From positions 558,001-622,000 of the forward strand of contig CAVOQC010000001.1 of the NCBI GenBank assembly GCA_963698265.1: a stretch of DNA of 64,000 bases. Reading direction: 5' to 3'. Shown piece by piece: positions 40,872-49,157 of this stretch; the first letter of the stretch is position 1, and each line of letters begins with the position of its first letter. Position numbers and translations under genes: made by a program. The notes beneath the pieces were generated by a model that did not search any database, had not been told where the DNA came from, and saw nothing but the letters and a program-made list of their open reading frames with translations. Source of the stretch: FEB-7 sp963698265. Lineage in GTDB: Bacteria; Pseudomonadota; Gammaproteobacteria; Burkholderiales; Usitatibacteraceae.

Positions 40872-42360
40872 GGAGCACGATGATCGCGAAGAGCTCCAGG
40901 CGTCCGAGGAGCATCGTCGCGGTGCACACCCACTTCTGGAAATCCGAGAGCGAGCCGTAGGTCGACGCCGGCCCCACGATGCCCAGCCCCGGGCCGAGGT
41001 TGTTGATCGAGGCGAGCACCGCGGATACGGAAGTCACGATGTCCAGCCCGCTGCCCATGAGCAGCATCATCGTGACGATCACCGTGGCCCCGTACATCAG
41101 CATGTAGGCGAGCACCGCGAAGATCAGGTTGTTGTCGATCACCCGGCCATCGACCTTCACCTGCACCACCGCGCTGGGGTGCACGATGCGGACGAGTTCC
41201 CGGAGCGCCTGCTTGAAGAGGACCACCGCGCGGATCATCTTGATGCCCCCGCCCGTGGAACCCGCGCTCGCGAGAAAGCACGACAGGAAGAGCATGAACG
41301 CCGGCGCGAACACCGGCCACTGCGCGTAGTCGGTGGAAGAGTATCCCGTGGTCGTGCCGACGGAGACCACGTTGAAGACCGCGTAGCGCATCGCGGTGGT
41401 GAAGTCTGGATAGGTGCCCTGGCCCCAGAGGTGCGCCGCGACCATGAAGGTGGCCGCCCCCGCCCAGAGGGCCACGCGCCTCGCTTCGGGATCGCGGCCG
41501 TAGGAGACGAGGCTGCGCCCGCGGAAGGCGAGGAAATGGACGGTGAAGTTGACCGCCGAGAACAGCATGAAGACGACGGCCACCGCCTCGATCGCGGGCG
41601 AGTTGAAGTACGCGAAGCTCGCGTCGTGGGAGGAAAACCCGCCCAGGCCGACCGTGGTGAAGGCGTGCATCAGGGCATCGGGCCCGTCCATGCCCGCGAG
41701 CTTGTAGGCGCCGGCGCAGGCCGCGGTGAGCGCGAAGTACACGAGCCACAGGCCCTTGGCCGTCTCCTCGATGCGCGGCGTGAGCTTCGCGTCCTTCATC
41801 GGGCCCGCCATCTCGGCGCGGAAGAGCTGGCTGCCGCCCACGCCGAGCAGCGGCAGGATCGCCACCGCCAGCACGATGATGCCCATGCCGCCCATCCAGA
41901 TCATCATCGTGCGCCAGATGTTGAGCGAGTCCGGCAGGCCGTCCAGGCCCGTGAGGATGGTCGCCCCCGTCGCCGTGAGCCCGGAGACGCACTCGAAATA
42001 GGCGTCGGTGAACGAGAGCTCCGGCAGGTGGGACATGAGCGGGAGCGTTGCGAACGCCGGCAGGACTGTCCACACCAGCGCCACCAGGAGGAACCCGTCG
42101 CGGGGCTGGATCTCGCGCCGGTGGCGGCCGCGCGTAAGGAGGTAGAGCGCCAGCCCGGACACGAGCGTGATGGCGAGCGCCTCCATGTAGTGGCCGTGCG
42201 CGCCGTCGTCGAGCAGGTGCGATGCGCCGTAGGGAACGGCGAGGCTCGTGCCGAAGAGCATCAGCACGACGCTCAGCACGTTCACGACCGGGGCCACCCG
42301 CTCCAGGAGCGAGAGCCGCCTGAACTTCACCGGCTTGACGGGCCTGAAGGGGCGCTTCAC
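40846..42360 (-). CDS. trkH: Potassium uptake membrane subunit TrkH
   Basis: TrkH is the K+-conducting subunit of the Trk uptake system. The 504-residue protein has the four P-loop repeats with their filter glycines visible: SGLTATGATI, TTVGLGGFSS, SVGTTTGYSS and NNLGPGLG. It starts with GTG at 42360, 22 bp after the trkA stop, and ends overlapping the O-antigen-ligase-like gene on the other strand by 26 bp. TrkA gates it in response to nucleotides. The first 20 residues are basic and cytoplasmic. Confidence 0.95.
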   Translation of the reverse strand: MKRPFRPVKPVKFRRLSLLERVAPVVNVLSVVLMLFGTSLAVPYGASHLLDDGAHGHYMEALAITLVSGLALYLLTRGRHRREIQPRDGFLLVALVWTVLPAFATLPLMSHLPELSFTDAYFECVSGLTATGATILTGLDGLPDSLNIWRTMMIWMGGMGIIVLAVAILPLLGVGGSQLFRAEMAGPMKDAKLTPRIEETAKGLWLVYFALTAACAGAYKLAGMDGPDALMHAFTTVGLGGFSSHDASFAYFNSPAIEAVAVVFMLFSAVNFTVHFLAFRGRSLVSYGRDPEARRVALWAGAATFMVAAHLWGQGTYPDFTTAMRYAVFNVVSVGTTTGYSSTDYAQWPVFAPAFMLFLSCFLASAGSTGGGIKMIRAVVLFKQALRELVRIVHPSAVVQVKVDGRVIDNNLIFAVLAYMLMYGATVIVTMMLLMGSGLDIVTSVSAVLASINNLGPGLGIVGPASTYGSLSDFQKWVCTATMLLGRLELFAIIVLLTPAFWRK

Positions 42361-42382
42361 GGGCGATCGCCGCTCGCGGCCT

Positions 42383-43759
42383 TCAGAAGAAGCCCACGCC
42401 GACCTCGAAGAGCTTCTCCACCTTCGGGATCATGCGCTTCTGGGTGAGGAAGACGACGACATGGTCGTCGGATTCGATCACGTGGCCGTCCTCCTCGGCG
42501 ACGATCGCCTCGCCTTCGCGGATGAGGCCCACGATGCTGGCGCCGGGCGGCAGGTCGATCTCGCGGATGCGCTTGCCCACCACGCGCGACGTCTTGCGGT
42601 CGCCGTGGGCGATGAGTTCGAGCGCCTCGGCACGGCCCCGGCGCACGCTGTGTACCGCCACCACGTCGCCGCGGCGCACGTGCTCGAGGAGCGTGCCGAG
42701 TGTTGCGAGCGCCGGCGAGATCGCGATGTCGATCTGCCCGCCCTGCATCAGGTCGCCGTAGGCGCGCCGGTTGATGAGCGCGATCACGCGCCGCGCGCCC
42801 ATGCGCTTGGCGAGCAACGCCGACATGATGTTCGCCTCGTCGTCGTTGGTGACGGAAACGAAGAGGTCCGTGTCCTCCACGTTCTCGTCCGTCAGCAGGT
42901 CCTCGTTGCTCACGTCCGCATTGAGCACGAGCGCGGAGGAGAGCTGCCCGGCGAGGAACTCGCAGCGGCGCTTCGAGGCCTCGATCACCTTCACGTTCAG
43001 GTGCGGCTCGAGGGTCCGGGCGAGCCGCAGGCCTATGTTGCCGCCGCCGGCGATGATCACGCGCTCCACGGCCCGGTCGACGTGGCGCATGTGCGCCATG
43101 ACCTTGCGGATGTGCTCGGCGGCCGCGACGAAGAACACCTCGTCGCCCGCCTGCACGATCGTGTCCGGGGCGATGTCGAGCGGCCGGTCGTTCCGGTAGA
43201 TCGCCGCCACCTTCACCGCGAAGTCCGGGAGCAGCCGCTCCAGGTCGCGCAGCGGGTGCCGGACCATCGGGCCGCCCTCCAGGGCGCGCACGGCCACGAC
43301 GTTGATCTTGCCGCCGGCGAACTCCACCACCTGGATCGCCTCGGGAAAATCGATCAGCAGCTCGATGTAGTTGGTCACGATCTGCTCGGGGCAGATGGCG
43401 TGGCTCACGGAGAAGCACCCGTCGCCCAGGAGCTCCGGGTGGGCCTCGAACCAGGTCGAGCGGATGCGCGCGATCCGCTTCGGGATGTTGAAGACCGCGT
43501 GCCCCACCTTGCAGGCCACGAGGTTCGTCTCGTCGCTCGCGGTCACGGCGAACATCATGTCGGAGTCGGCCGCGCCCGCCTCGGCGAGGACCTCGGGGTG
43601 GGCGGCGTTGCCCGTGACCGTGCGCAGGTTGAACTGGTTCTGCAGCTCGCGCAGGCGATCGGCGCTGGTGTCCACCACCGTGACGTCGTTCTTTTCCGAC
43701 ACGAGGCTGCCGGCCACGCTGGCGCCGACCTGGCCGGCGCCGAGGATGAGGATCTTCAA
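42383..43759 (-). CDS. trkA: Potassium transport regulator TrkA
   Basis: TrkA is the cytoplasmic ring that binds NAD(H) or adenine nucleotides and gates TrkH. The 458-residue protein has two tandem RCK units: the first starts with MKILILGAGQVGASVA and the second with VIIAGGGNIGLRLAR, each followed by a TrkA_C domain. The initiator is TTG at 43759; it gives exactly the family N-terminus, which supports it over any downstream ATG. trkA and trkH form one transcript, and the permease gene lies 60 bp upstream. Confidence 0.96.
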   Translation of the reverse strand: MKILILGAGQVGASVAGSLVSEKNDVTVVDTSADRLRELQNQFNLRTVTGNAAHPEVLAEAGAADSDMMFAVTASDETNLVACKVGHAVFNIPKRIARIRSTWFEAHPELLGDGCFSVSHAICPEQIVTNYIELLIDFPEAIQVVEFAGGKINVVAVRALEGGPMVRHPLRDLERLLPDFAVKVAAIYRNDRPLDIAPDTIVQAGDEVFFVAAAEHIRKVMAHMRHVDRAVERVIIAGGGNIGLRLARTLEPHLNVKVIEASKRRCEFLAGQLSSALVLNADVSNEDLLTDENVEDTDLFVSVTNDDEANIMSALLAKRMGARRVIALINRRAYGDLMQGGQIDIAISPALATLGTLLEHVRRGDVVAVHSVRRGRAEALELIAHGDRKTSRVVGKRIREIDLPPGASIVGLIREGEAIVAEEDGHVIESDDHVVVFLTQKRMIPKVEKLFEVGVGFF

Positions 43760-43819
43760 GTTCTCGCGGTTCCCTTGGCGGTTGGTGGCGGCAATTCTAC
43801 GCTCGGACCCCCGCCCGCC

Positions 43820-44623
43820 CTACAGGGAGGCGATGAGCTTCACCGCCAGCGCGAGGAGGAAGAGCGCGAAGGCCTTCTTCAGGATTCCCACGGGCAGGCG
43901 GTGTGCGAGCCGCGCGCCCCAGGGTGCGACGAACACGCTCGTCACGGAAATGCCCAGGAGCGCCGGCAGGTAGACGTAGCCAGCCGTCCACTCCGGAAGC
44001 GAGGGCACGGTGATGCCGGCGGCCACGTAGCCGAGGGTGCCGGCAATGGCGACGACGAGGCTGATCGCCGCCGAGGTGCCGATCGCCGAGCGGAAGGGCA
44101 CGCCCCACCAGGTCATGAAGGGCAGCGAGATCATCGCGCCGCCGACGCCGACGAGGCCCGAGACGCCGCCGATCAGCACGCCGATGCCCGCTAGCCCCGC
44201 GCGGCCGGGCAAGGGCCGTTCGCGGGAGGGCTTCAAGCCGAAGAAGATCTGCGCCGTCACGTAGAAGACGAACGCGAGGAAAAAGTACTTGAGGAAGACA
44301 ACCGGCGTGACCCGCGCGATCGCCCCGGCCGCGAGCCCCGCCAGCGCGATTCCCGGCGCAACGGCGCGCACGAGGTCTGCGCGCACGGCGTCGTGGCGGC
44401 GGTGCTCGCGCGCGCTCGAGGCGGAGGCGGGAATGATCACGGCGAGCGAAGTGCCGAGCGCCATCGGCATCACGTGTTCCGGGGGAAAGCCGAAGGCGAG
44501 GAACACGAGGCCCAGGATCGGGACCGTCATCGCGCCGCCGCCGATGCCCAGGAGCCCCGAGAAGAACCCGACGAAGACGCCGAGCCCGGCGTAGGTCAGC
44601 CAGGTGAGCGCCTCACCGGGCAT
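43820..44623 (-). CDS. TauE/SafE-family sulfite/anion exporter
   Basis: The 267-residue protein has about eight hydrophobic segments. It contains the family repeats GFFSGLLGIGGGAMTVP and GVSGLVGVGGAMISLPFM, where the GxGGGxxxxP pattern marks each half. TauE/SafE proteins move sulfite, sulfoacetate or other small organosulfur anions; the substrate here cannot be read. Its 5' end overlaps the EVE-domain gene by 11 bp and trkA follows 60 bp later. Confidence 0.9.
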   Translation of the reverse strand: MPGEALTWLTYAGLGVFVGFFSGLLGIGGGAMTVPILGLVFLAFGFPPEHVMPMALGTSLAVIIPASASSAREHRRHDAVRADLVRAVAPGIALAGLAAGAIARVTPVVFLKYFFLAFVFYVTAQIFFGLKPSRERPLPGRAGLAGIGVLIGGVSGLVGVGGAMISLPFMTWWGVPFRSAIGTSAAISLVVAIAGTLGYVAAGITVPSLPEWTAGYVYLPALLGISVTSVFVAPWGARLAHRLPVGILKKAFALFLLALAVKLIASL

Positions 44624-45083
44624 CGCGGGCGAGCAGCTCCGTGACGAACTTCCATTCGCCGGGGGTGACCGGCGTGATCGACAGGCGGTTGCCGCGGCGA
44701 AGCACCACCATGCTCGAGAGCTCCGGACGGCCGCGCAGCTCCTCGAGCGAAAGGAGCCGCGTCTTCTGCACGAGCTTCACGTCCACGAGCAGCCAGCGCG
44801 GATCGTCGCGGGAGGCCTTGGGATCAAAGTAGGGGCTCTTGCGGTCGAACTGCGTCTCGTCCGGGTGCGCGGCGCTCGAGACCTTCGCGAGCCCCGCGAT
44901 GCCGGGCACCGCGCAACTCGAGTGGTAGAAAAGCACGCCGTCTCCCACGCGCATTGCGTCTCGCATGAAGTTGCGCGACTGGTAGTTGCGCACGCCGAAC
45001 CAGGGCGTGGACTTCCCGGGCGCGCGGGCGAGATCGTCGATCGAGAACTCGTCCGGCTCCGACTTCATGAGCCAGTAGGACAT
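44613..45083 (-). CDS. EVE-domain protein
   Basis: This 156-residue protein is a single EVE domain, a PUA-like fold that recognises modified bases in DNA or RNA. Family signatures are MSYWLMKSEPDEFSIDDL, WFGVRNYQSRNFMRDAM, FYHSSCAVPGIAGLAKV, and the C-terminal ITPVTPGEWKFV. The start at 45083 matches the family N-terminus exactly; a longer upstream frame would run through the 6S RNA. It lies directly after the 6S RNA, where many relatives have a 5-formyltetrahydrofolate cyclo-ligase gene. Confidence 0.92.
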   Translation of the reverse strand: MSYWLMKSEPDEFSIDDLARAPGKSTPWFGVRNYQSRNFMRDAMRVGDGVLFYHSSCAVPGIAGLAKVSSAAHPDETQFDRKSPYFDPKASRDDPRWLLVDVKLVQKTRLLSLEELRGRPELSSMVVLRRGNRLSITPVTPGEWKFVTELLARDAR

Positions 45084-45101
45084 GTGGGCGGGGGGATGAG
45101 G

Positions 45102-45281
45102 GGATTTCCTGCGGTGTTCGTCCGGGCCGCACTCGAACCCACAGGTCCAAGGCGGTCGCTCACCGAGTGCCGCAGGTACATCCGCATGGGACGCGCACAA
45201 TAGCACTCATCAGGCGAGCGTCCATGCTTAACAAATTATCGGCTCGAAGATGTAAGCCCGGACGAACACCGCAGGAAACCG
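45102..45281 (-). ncRNA. ssrS: 6S RNA (SsrS)
   Basis: 6S RNA mimics an open promoter and binds sigma-70 RNA polymerase in stationary phase. The minus strand here folds as one long rod: the end arms at 45105-45127 and 45256-45278 are perfect 23-bp complements. Inside are GAGCCGATAATTTG, CATGGACGCTCGC and CCTTGGACCTGTGGGTTC, which match the conserved 6S blocks in order. It lies 9 bp after zapA, the standard place in beta- and gammaproteobacteria. The exact ends are estimates. Confidence 0.93.
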
Positions 45282-45289
45282 GCAAGCCG

Positions 45290-45619
45290 CTAGAAGAGCT
45301 TGTCCTGGTCGGCGGCGAGCGCCAGATCCAGCGTCTCCTGCATGGCTGCGATTCTACGCTGAAAGTCCGCATCGTCAACGGAAGGCGCGGCCTTCGCGGG
45401 CTGCTTCGCGAGGAACTCGTGGGCGATGTTGAGCGCGGCCATGATCGCGATGCGCTCGTTGCCGGCGACCTTGCCGCCATCGCGCAGCTCCTTCATCCGG
45501 CGGTTCAGGAATTCCACCGACGACTGCAGCTGCATCTCCTCGCCCTCGGGGCAGGCGACGCGAAACTCGCGGCCCAGGAGCTGGATGGTGAGCCCCTTGT
45601 CCCGCGCGGCGTCGTTCAT
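45290..45619 (-). CDS. zapA: Cell division protein ZapA
   Basis: ZapA binds FtsZ and cross-links its filaments in the division ring. The 109-residue protein begins with the small globular domain (LTIQLLGREFRVACPEGEE) and continues into a coiled coil (about 70-105). NERIAIMAALNIAHEFL is the family motif. Its start overlaps the stop of the zapB-like gene by 4 bp, and the 6S RNA follows. Confidence 0.95.
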   Translation of the reverse strand: MNDAARDKGLTIQLLGREFRVACPEGEEMQLQSSVEFLNRRMKELRDGGKVAGNERIAIMAALNIAHEFLAKQPAKAAPSVDDADFQRRIAAMQETLDLALAADQDKLF

Positions 45620-45816
45620 GCCTCGGTCTCCGGGATGAGCTTGAGCAAGGCCTCGATGCGCACCTTGGCCGCCGCGAGCTTTTCCGTGAGCCGCACGTTC
45701 TCGTCGGCGCGCGCCGCCAGTTGCTGGCGAAGCTCGCGACCCTCTTCGCGCAACTGCCTAAGCTGCGCGACGGTCTGTTCGACCTTCGCCTCGAGGGCTG
45801 AGAGCTCGGAATCCAT
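45616..45816 (-). CDS. ZapB-like coiled-coil protein (TIGR02449 type)
   Basis: This 66-residue protein is almost wholly one coiled coil, with heptads of Leu and Ala from LSALEAKVEQTVAQLRQL through VRIEALLKLIPE. Proteins of this type precede zapA in many proteobacteria and are thought to act in cell division, by analogy to ZapB. A good promoter lies directly upstream with its -10 six bases from the ATG, so translation may be leaderless. Confidence 0.85.
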   Translation of the reverse strand: MDSELSALEAKVEQTVAQLRQLREEGRELRQQLAARADENVRLTEKLAAAKVRIEALLKLIPETEA

Positions 45817-45822
45817 GCTTGC

Positions 45823-45851
45823 AGATTATTGGAAATACGGTTCCCGGTCAA
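45823..45851 (-). promoter_or_regulatory. Sigma-70 promoter of zapB-like/zapA/6S
   Basis: On the minus strand TTGACC (45851-45846) and TAATCT (45828-45823) are spaced by 17 bp. The implied start coincides with the ATG at 45816. No ribosome site is present. Confidence 0.65.
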
Positions 45852-45924
45852 TGTGTAAGCGTCTATTTTGAAAGTGATTTCGAATGTAACGTTTGGCCTT
45901 TGGACGTGCCCCGGCCTATCATCG

Positions 45925-46080
45925 CGGCTGCAATAGGGTGTCCGGGAAGCCGGTGAGATGCCGGCGCTGCCCCCGCAACGGTAAGTCAGTGTGGACCACC
46001 CCCCAGCCACTGGGGCCTTCGGGCCCCGGGAAGGCGGTGGTCAAGTCTGGCGAGCCCGGAGACCGGCCCGACGGCAAAGG
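45925..46080 (+). promoter_or_regulatory. Cobalamin riboswitch
   Basis: The 337-bp gap between the zapB-like gene and btuB carries the conserved B12-aptamer core: GGGAAGCCGGTGAGATGCC, then GCTGCCCCCGCAACGGTAAG (45968-45985 region), and the later B12-box segment GAGCCCGGAGACCGGCCC (46051-46068). The distance between these blocks fits the class. High adenosylcobalamin should switch off btuB; because the sequence runs to the ATG with only about 75 nt, control is probably of translation or early transcription. The outer ends are approximate. Upstream of the aptamer I see no clear promoter. Confidence 0.95.
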
Positions 46081-46153
46081 CCCCGAAAGGGGGAATGCAA
46101 CCCAAGAGCCTGCGGGGACGCTGGCTCGCCCGGACCACGAAAGACAACCCACC

Positions 46154-48004
46154 ATGAAAACCCCGCCTCTGGCCGGCCTGGCTGCCGCCATGGCATTGGG
46201 CGCCTCCGCCCAGCAGTTCGCGCCCTCCCCTGCACCCACCCTCGCCTTCCAGCCCCTCGACGCCGTCGTCGTCACCGCCATCCGCAGCCCCCAGCGGGCA
46301 GCCGATGCCCTGCGCGACGTCGAGGTGATCACCCGGGAAGACATCGACCGTGCCGGACCCGTCTCGCTCGCCGAGATTCTCCAGCGCCGGGCCTTGGTCG
46401 AGTTCCGTGGCACCGGGGGAGCCGGCCAGCCCGCGGGGCTCTTCCTGCGCGGCGCCAACGCCGGGCACACCCTGGTGCTGGTGGACGGCCTGCGCGTGAG
46501 TTCGGCCACGGTGGGCACCACTTCCATCGAGAACATCCCGCTCGCGCTCATCGAGCGGATCGAGGTCGTGAAGGGGCCGCTCTCCAGCCTGTACGGGCCC
46601 GACGCGATCGGCGGCGTCGTGCAGATCTTCACGCGCGCCTCCGCGAAGCCCCGCCTTTTCGTCGATACGGGCGCCGGCAGCGCCTCGGAGGCGCGCCTCG
46701 CGGCGGGCTTCACTGCCGTGGAAGGGCCGGTCACCGTGTCCTTTTCCGCGGGAGGTCGCACGGTCGACGCGGCGAGCGCGACCAACGCGCGCGCCTTCTG
46801 CCACGACCCCGACCGCGACCGCTACGACAATGGCTTCGCGAACCTGCGGGTGCTCGGGCGCCTCACACCCGGCGAGACACTCACCCTGTCCGCCTTCGCG
46901 AGCCGGGGGCGCGCGCGCTACGACGGCTGTCCCGACGCGCAGGGCAATTTCGCCACGGACCGCAACGTGCAGACGCTTTCGGGACTGAGCGTTGCGTCCT
47001 CGATGACCTACACCCCGTGGTGGACCAGCCGCCTGACCCTCGGCCAGGGCCGCGACGAGCTCTCGATCGAGGGCGTCGACCCGGCGCGCTTCGAGACGCG
47101 CCAGGACCAGGCCGCGTGGACGCACGAGCTCACGACGCCGGCGGGCAAGTTCCTGGCGGGCGTCGAGACGCTCCGCCAGAAGGTGCTCTCCCCGACCCCA
47201 TTCACGCAGACGCGCCGCGACACCAACTCCGCCTGGGTGGCCCTGAACGAGAGCTGGCGCGGCTACCGCCTGGAAGCCTCGGCGCGGCGCGACGACGACG
47301 ACCAGTTCGGCTCGCGCCAGACGGGGGCGACGAGCATCGGCCTGCCGTGGCCGGGCGTGGGGCTCGTCACCGCGACCTACGGGCGCGGGTTCCGCGCGCC
47401 GACGTTCTTCGACCTGTACGCCCCGTCCTCGGATTTCTACGTGCCCAATCCGGACCTGCGCCCCGAGCGCAGCCGCAGCCGCGAAGTGGGGTTCCGAAGC
47501 GAGGAACTGGCGGGCTGGCGGGCGCGGCTCACCGCGTTCGACCATCGCATCGAGGACCTCATCACCTATGTCTTCCCGACCATGGCCAACGTGCGCCGCG
47601 CGCGCATCCGCGGGCTGGAGGCCACCGCCGAGGGCACGGTGTGGGGTGCGCAGGTCAGGGCCTCCTTCGCCGCGCAGCGCCCGCGGGACGAGGACACCGG
47701 CTTCCTGCTCCAGGGCCGCGCCAAGCGCTTCGGACGTCTCGAGGCCTCGCGCAGCTTCGGCGCCTGGTCCCTTTCCGGCGGTGTCACCGCGAGCGGCGAG
47801 CGCTTCGACTCCGCGTCGGAATCGCCGGGCTCGCGGCTGCCGGGATACGCGATCGCCGATGCCACCGTGGGCTGGGTCGCAAGCCGGAGCTGGCGCGTCG
47901 AGCTGGTCGCCACCAACCTGTTCGACAAGCGCTACGAGCACACCGTCGGCTACGATGCCCCGGGGCGCGCCTTCCTGCTGAACCTGCGCTTCGAGGCCTC
48001 CTGA
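46154..48004 (+). CDS. btuB: TonB-dependent vitamin B12 receptor BtuB
   Basis: BtuB imports cobalamin across the outer membrane using energy from TonB-ExbBD. The 616-residue protein has a signal peptide (about 1-19), a TonB box (LDAVVVTA, about 35-42), a plug domain (VEVITREDIDRAG through VEVVKGPLSSLYGPDAIGG, cited by its edges VEVITRE and YGPDAIGG), and a beta-barrel ending in LLNLRFEAS with the terminal aromatic pattern. The riboswitch upstream makes the B12 assignment firm. Reading frames extending upstream run through the riboswitch and were rejected. No other B12 genes lie here. Confidence 0.95.
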   Translation: MKTPPLAGLAAAMALGASAQQFAPSPAPTLAFQPLDAVVVTAIRSPQRAADALRDVEVITREDIDRAGPVSLAEILQRRALVEFRGTGGAGQPAGLFLRGANAGHTLVLVDGLRVSSATVGTTSIENIPLALIERIEVVKGPLSSLYGPDAIGGVVQIFTRASAKPRLFVDTGAGSASEARLAAGFTAVEGPVTVSFSAGGRTVDAASATNARAFCHDPDRDRYDNGFANLRVLGRLTPGETLTLSAFASRGRARYDGCPDAQGNFATDRNVQTLSGLSVASSMTYTPWWTSRLTLGQGRDELSIEGVDPARFETRQDQAAWTHELTTPAGKFLAGVETLRQKVLSPTPFTQTRRDTNSAWVALNESWRGYRLEASARRDDDDQFGSRQTGATSIGLPWPGVGLVTATYGRGFRAPTFFDLYAPSSDFYVPNPDLRPERSRSREVGFRSEELAGWRARLTAFDHRIEDLITYVFPTMANVRRARIRGLEATAEGTVWGAQVRASFAAQRPRDEDTGFLLQGRAKRFGRLEASRSFGAWSLSGGVTASGERFDSASESPGSRLPGYAIADATVGWVASRSWRVELVATNLFDKRYEHTVGYDAPGRAFLLNLRFEAS

Positions 48005-48012
48005 AAAGAGGC

Positions 48013-48055
48013 GAGCGTCCCCCTTTCCGAAATCGGGGACGCTCCCCCTTTTTCG
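48013..48055. repeat. Inverted repeat with GGGGACGCTCCCC core, after btuB
   Basis: GAGCGTCCCC (48013-48022) and GGGGACGCTC (48035-48044) form a 10-bp stem with a 12-nt loop, followed by CCCCCTTTTT. The core is the same as at 22953-22965. Placed 8 bp after the btuB stop and with a T run, it may work as the btuB terminator. Confidence 0.6.
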
Positions 48056-48080
48056 ATGGCCGTTTGCTAATCTGGCGGCC

Positions 48081-49157
48081 ATGGTCCCCGACCCGATAGG
48101 CGTCGACTCGCTGCGGCGCGTGCTGGTGGTGAAGCTGCGCCACCACGGCGACGTGCTCCTCAGCTCGCCGGTCTTCCGGGTGCTGGCCGCGCGGGCGCCG
48201 CAGGCGCAGATCGACGCGCTCGTCTACGCCGACACGCGCGACATGCTGGCGGGCCATCCCGCGGTCTCGGACATCCATCTGATCGACCGGGAATGGAAGC
48301 GCCAGGGACTGCTCCTGCAGGCGCGGCGCGAGGCCGCACTTCTCGCCCAGCTTCGCGAGCGCCGCTACCAGCTGATCGTGCACCTCACGGACCACTGGAG
48401 AGGCGCGTGGCTCGCGCAACTGCTGCGGCCGCGCTGGTCGGTGGCGCCGGAGCGCGCGGGCTGGTTCTGGAAGGCGAGCTTCTCGCACCGCTACGCCCTC
48501 ACCCGCGGCACGCCGCGCCACACGGTGGAGTCGAACCTCGATGCCCTGCGCCGCCTGGGGATGTACCCGACCGACGACGAGAAGCGCCTCGTGCTCGTTC
48601 CCGGCGACGACGCGGTGGCGAAGGTGGACGCGCTGCTCGCGCAGCACGGCATCGCGCACAAGGCTTTCCTGCACGTCCACCCGACCTCGCGCTGGCTCTT
48701 CAAGGCCTGGACCGACGAGCGCAACGCGGAGCTGTTGCGCCGCCTCGCCAACGACGGGCATCGCCTGGTGGTCACCGGCGCACCGAACGCCCGCGAGCAG
48801 GCGATCGTCAAGCGCATCCGCGAGCGCGCCGGCGTGGATCTCGTCGACCTCTCGGGCCAGCTCTCGCTTCGCGAACTCGGTGCGCTGGCCGCGCGCGCGC
48901 GGCTCTTCTTCGGCGTCGACTCCGCGCCCATGCACATCGCCGCGGCGATGGGCACGCCCGTGGTGGCGCTCTTCGGCCCGAGCGGCGAGCACGAGTGGGG
49001 CCCGTGGATGGTGCCGCACCGCGTCGTCGCGAGCGACTTCGCCTGCCGGCCCTGCGGCAACGACGGCTGCGGCGGCAGCAAGGTGAGCGAATGCCTCACG
49101 AAGCTCGGGATCGACGGCGTCCACGCGGCGATCAACGAACTGCTCGCGCAGCCGTGA
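48081..49157 (+). CDS. Glycosyltransferase family 9 (heptosyltransferase-like)
   Basis: This 358-residue GT-B enzyme resembles lipopolysaccharide heptosyltransferase III (RfaQ/WaaQ). Visible are VLVVKLRHHGDVLLSSPVFRVL at the N-terminus (nucleotide-sugar fold, edges VLVVKLRHHGD) and the C-terminal ADP-heptose site FFGVDSAPMHIAAAMGTPVVALFGPSGEHEWGP (edges FFGVDSAPMHI and LFGPSGE). It would add a heptose in the LPS inner core at the cytoplasmic face. TAATCT lies 7 nt before the ATG with no ribosome site. The next start overlaps its stop (GTGA). Confidence 0.9.
   Translation: MVPDPIGVDSLRRVLVVKLRHHGDVLLSSPVFRVLAARAPQAQIDALVYADTRDMLAGHPAVSDIHLIDREWKRQGLLLQARREAALLAQLRERRYQLIVHLTDHWRGAWLAQLLRPRWSVAPERAGWFWKASFSHRYALTRGTPRHTVESNLDALRRLGMYPTDDEKRLVLVPGDDAVAKVDALLAQHGIAHKAFLHVHPTSRWLFKAWTDERNAELLRRLANDGHRLVVTGAPNAREQAIVKRIRERAGVDLVDLSGQLSLRELGALAARARLFFGVDSAPMHIAAAMGTPVVALFGPSGEHEWGPWMVPHRVVASDFACRPCGNDGCGGSKVSECLTKLGIDGVHAAINELLAQP

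Noticed and set aside
45084..45206. N-terminal extension of the EVE-domain protein
   Set aside because: The added residues have no family match and the DNA is the 6S RNA gene; the family N-terminus begins at 45083.
45893..46153. N-terminal extension of BtuB
   Set aside because: The region is the cobalamin riboswitch. The signal peptide starts at 46154.
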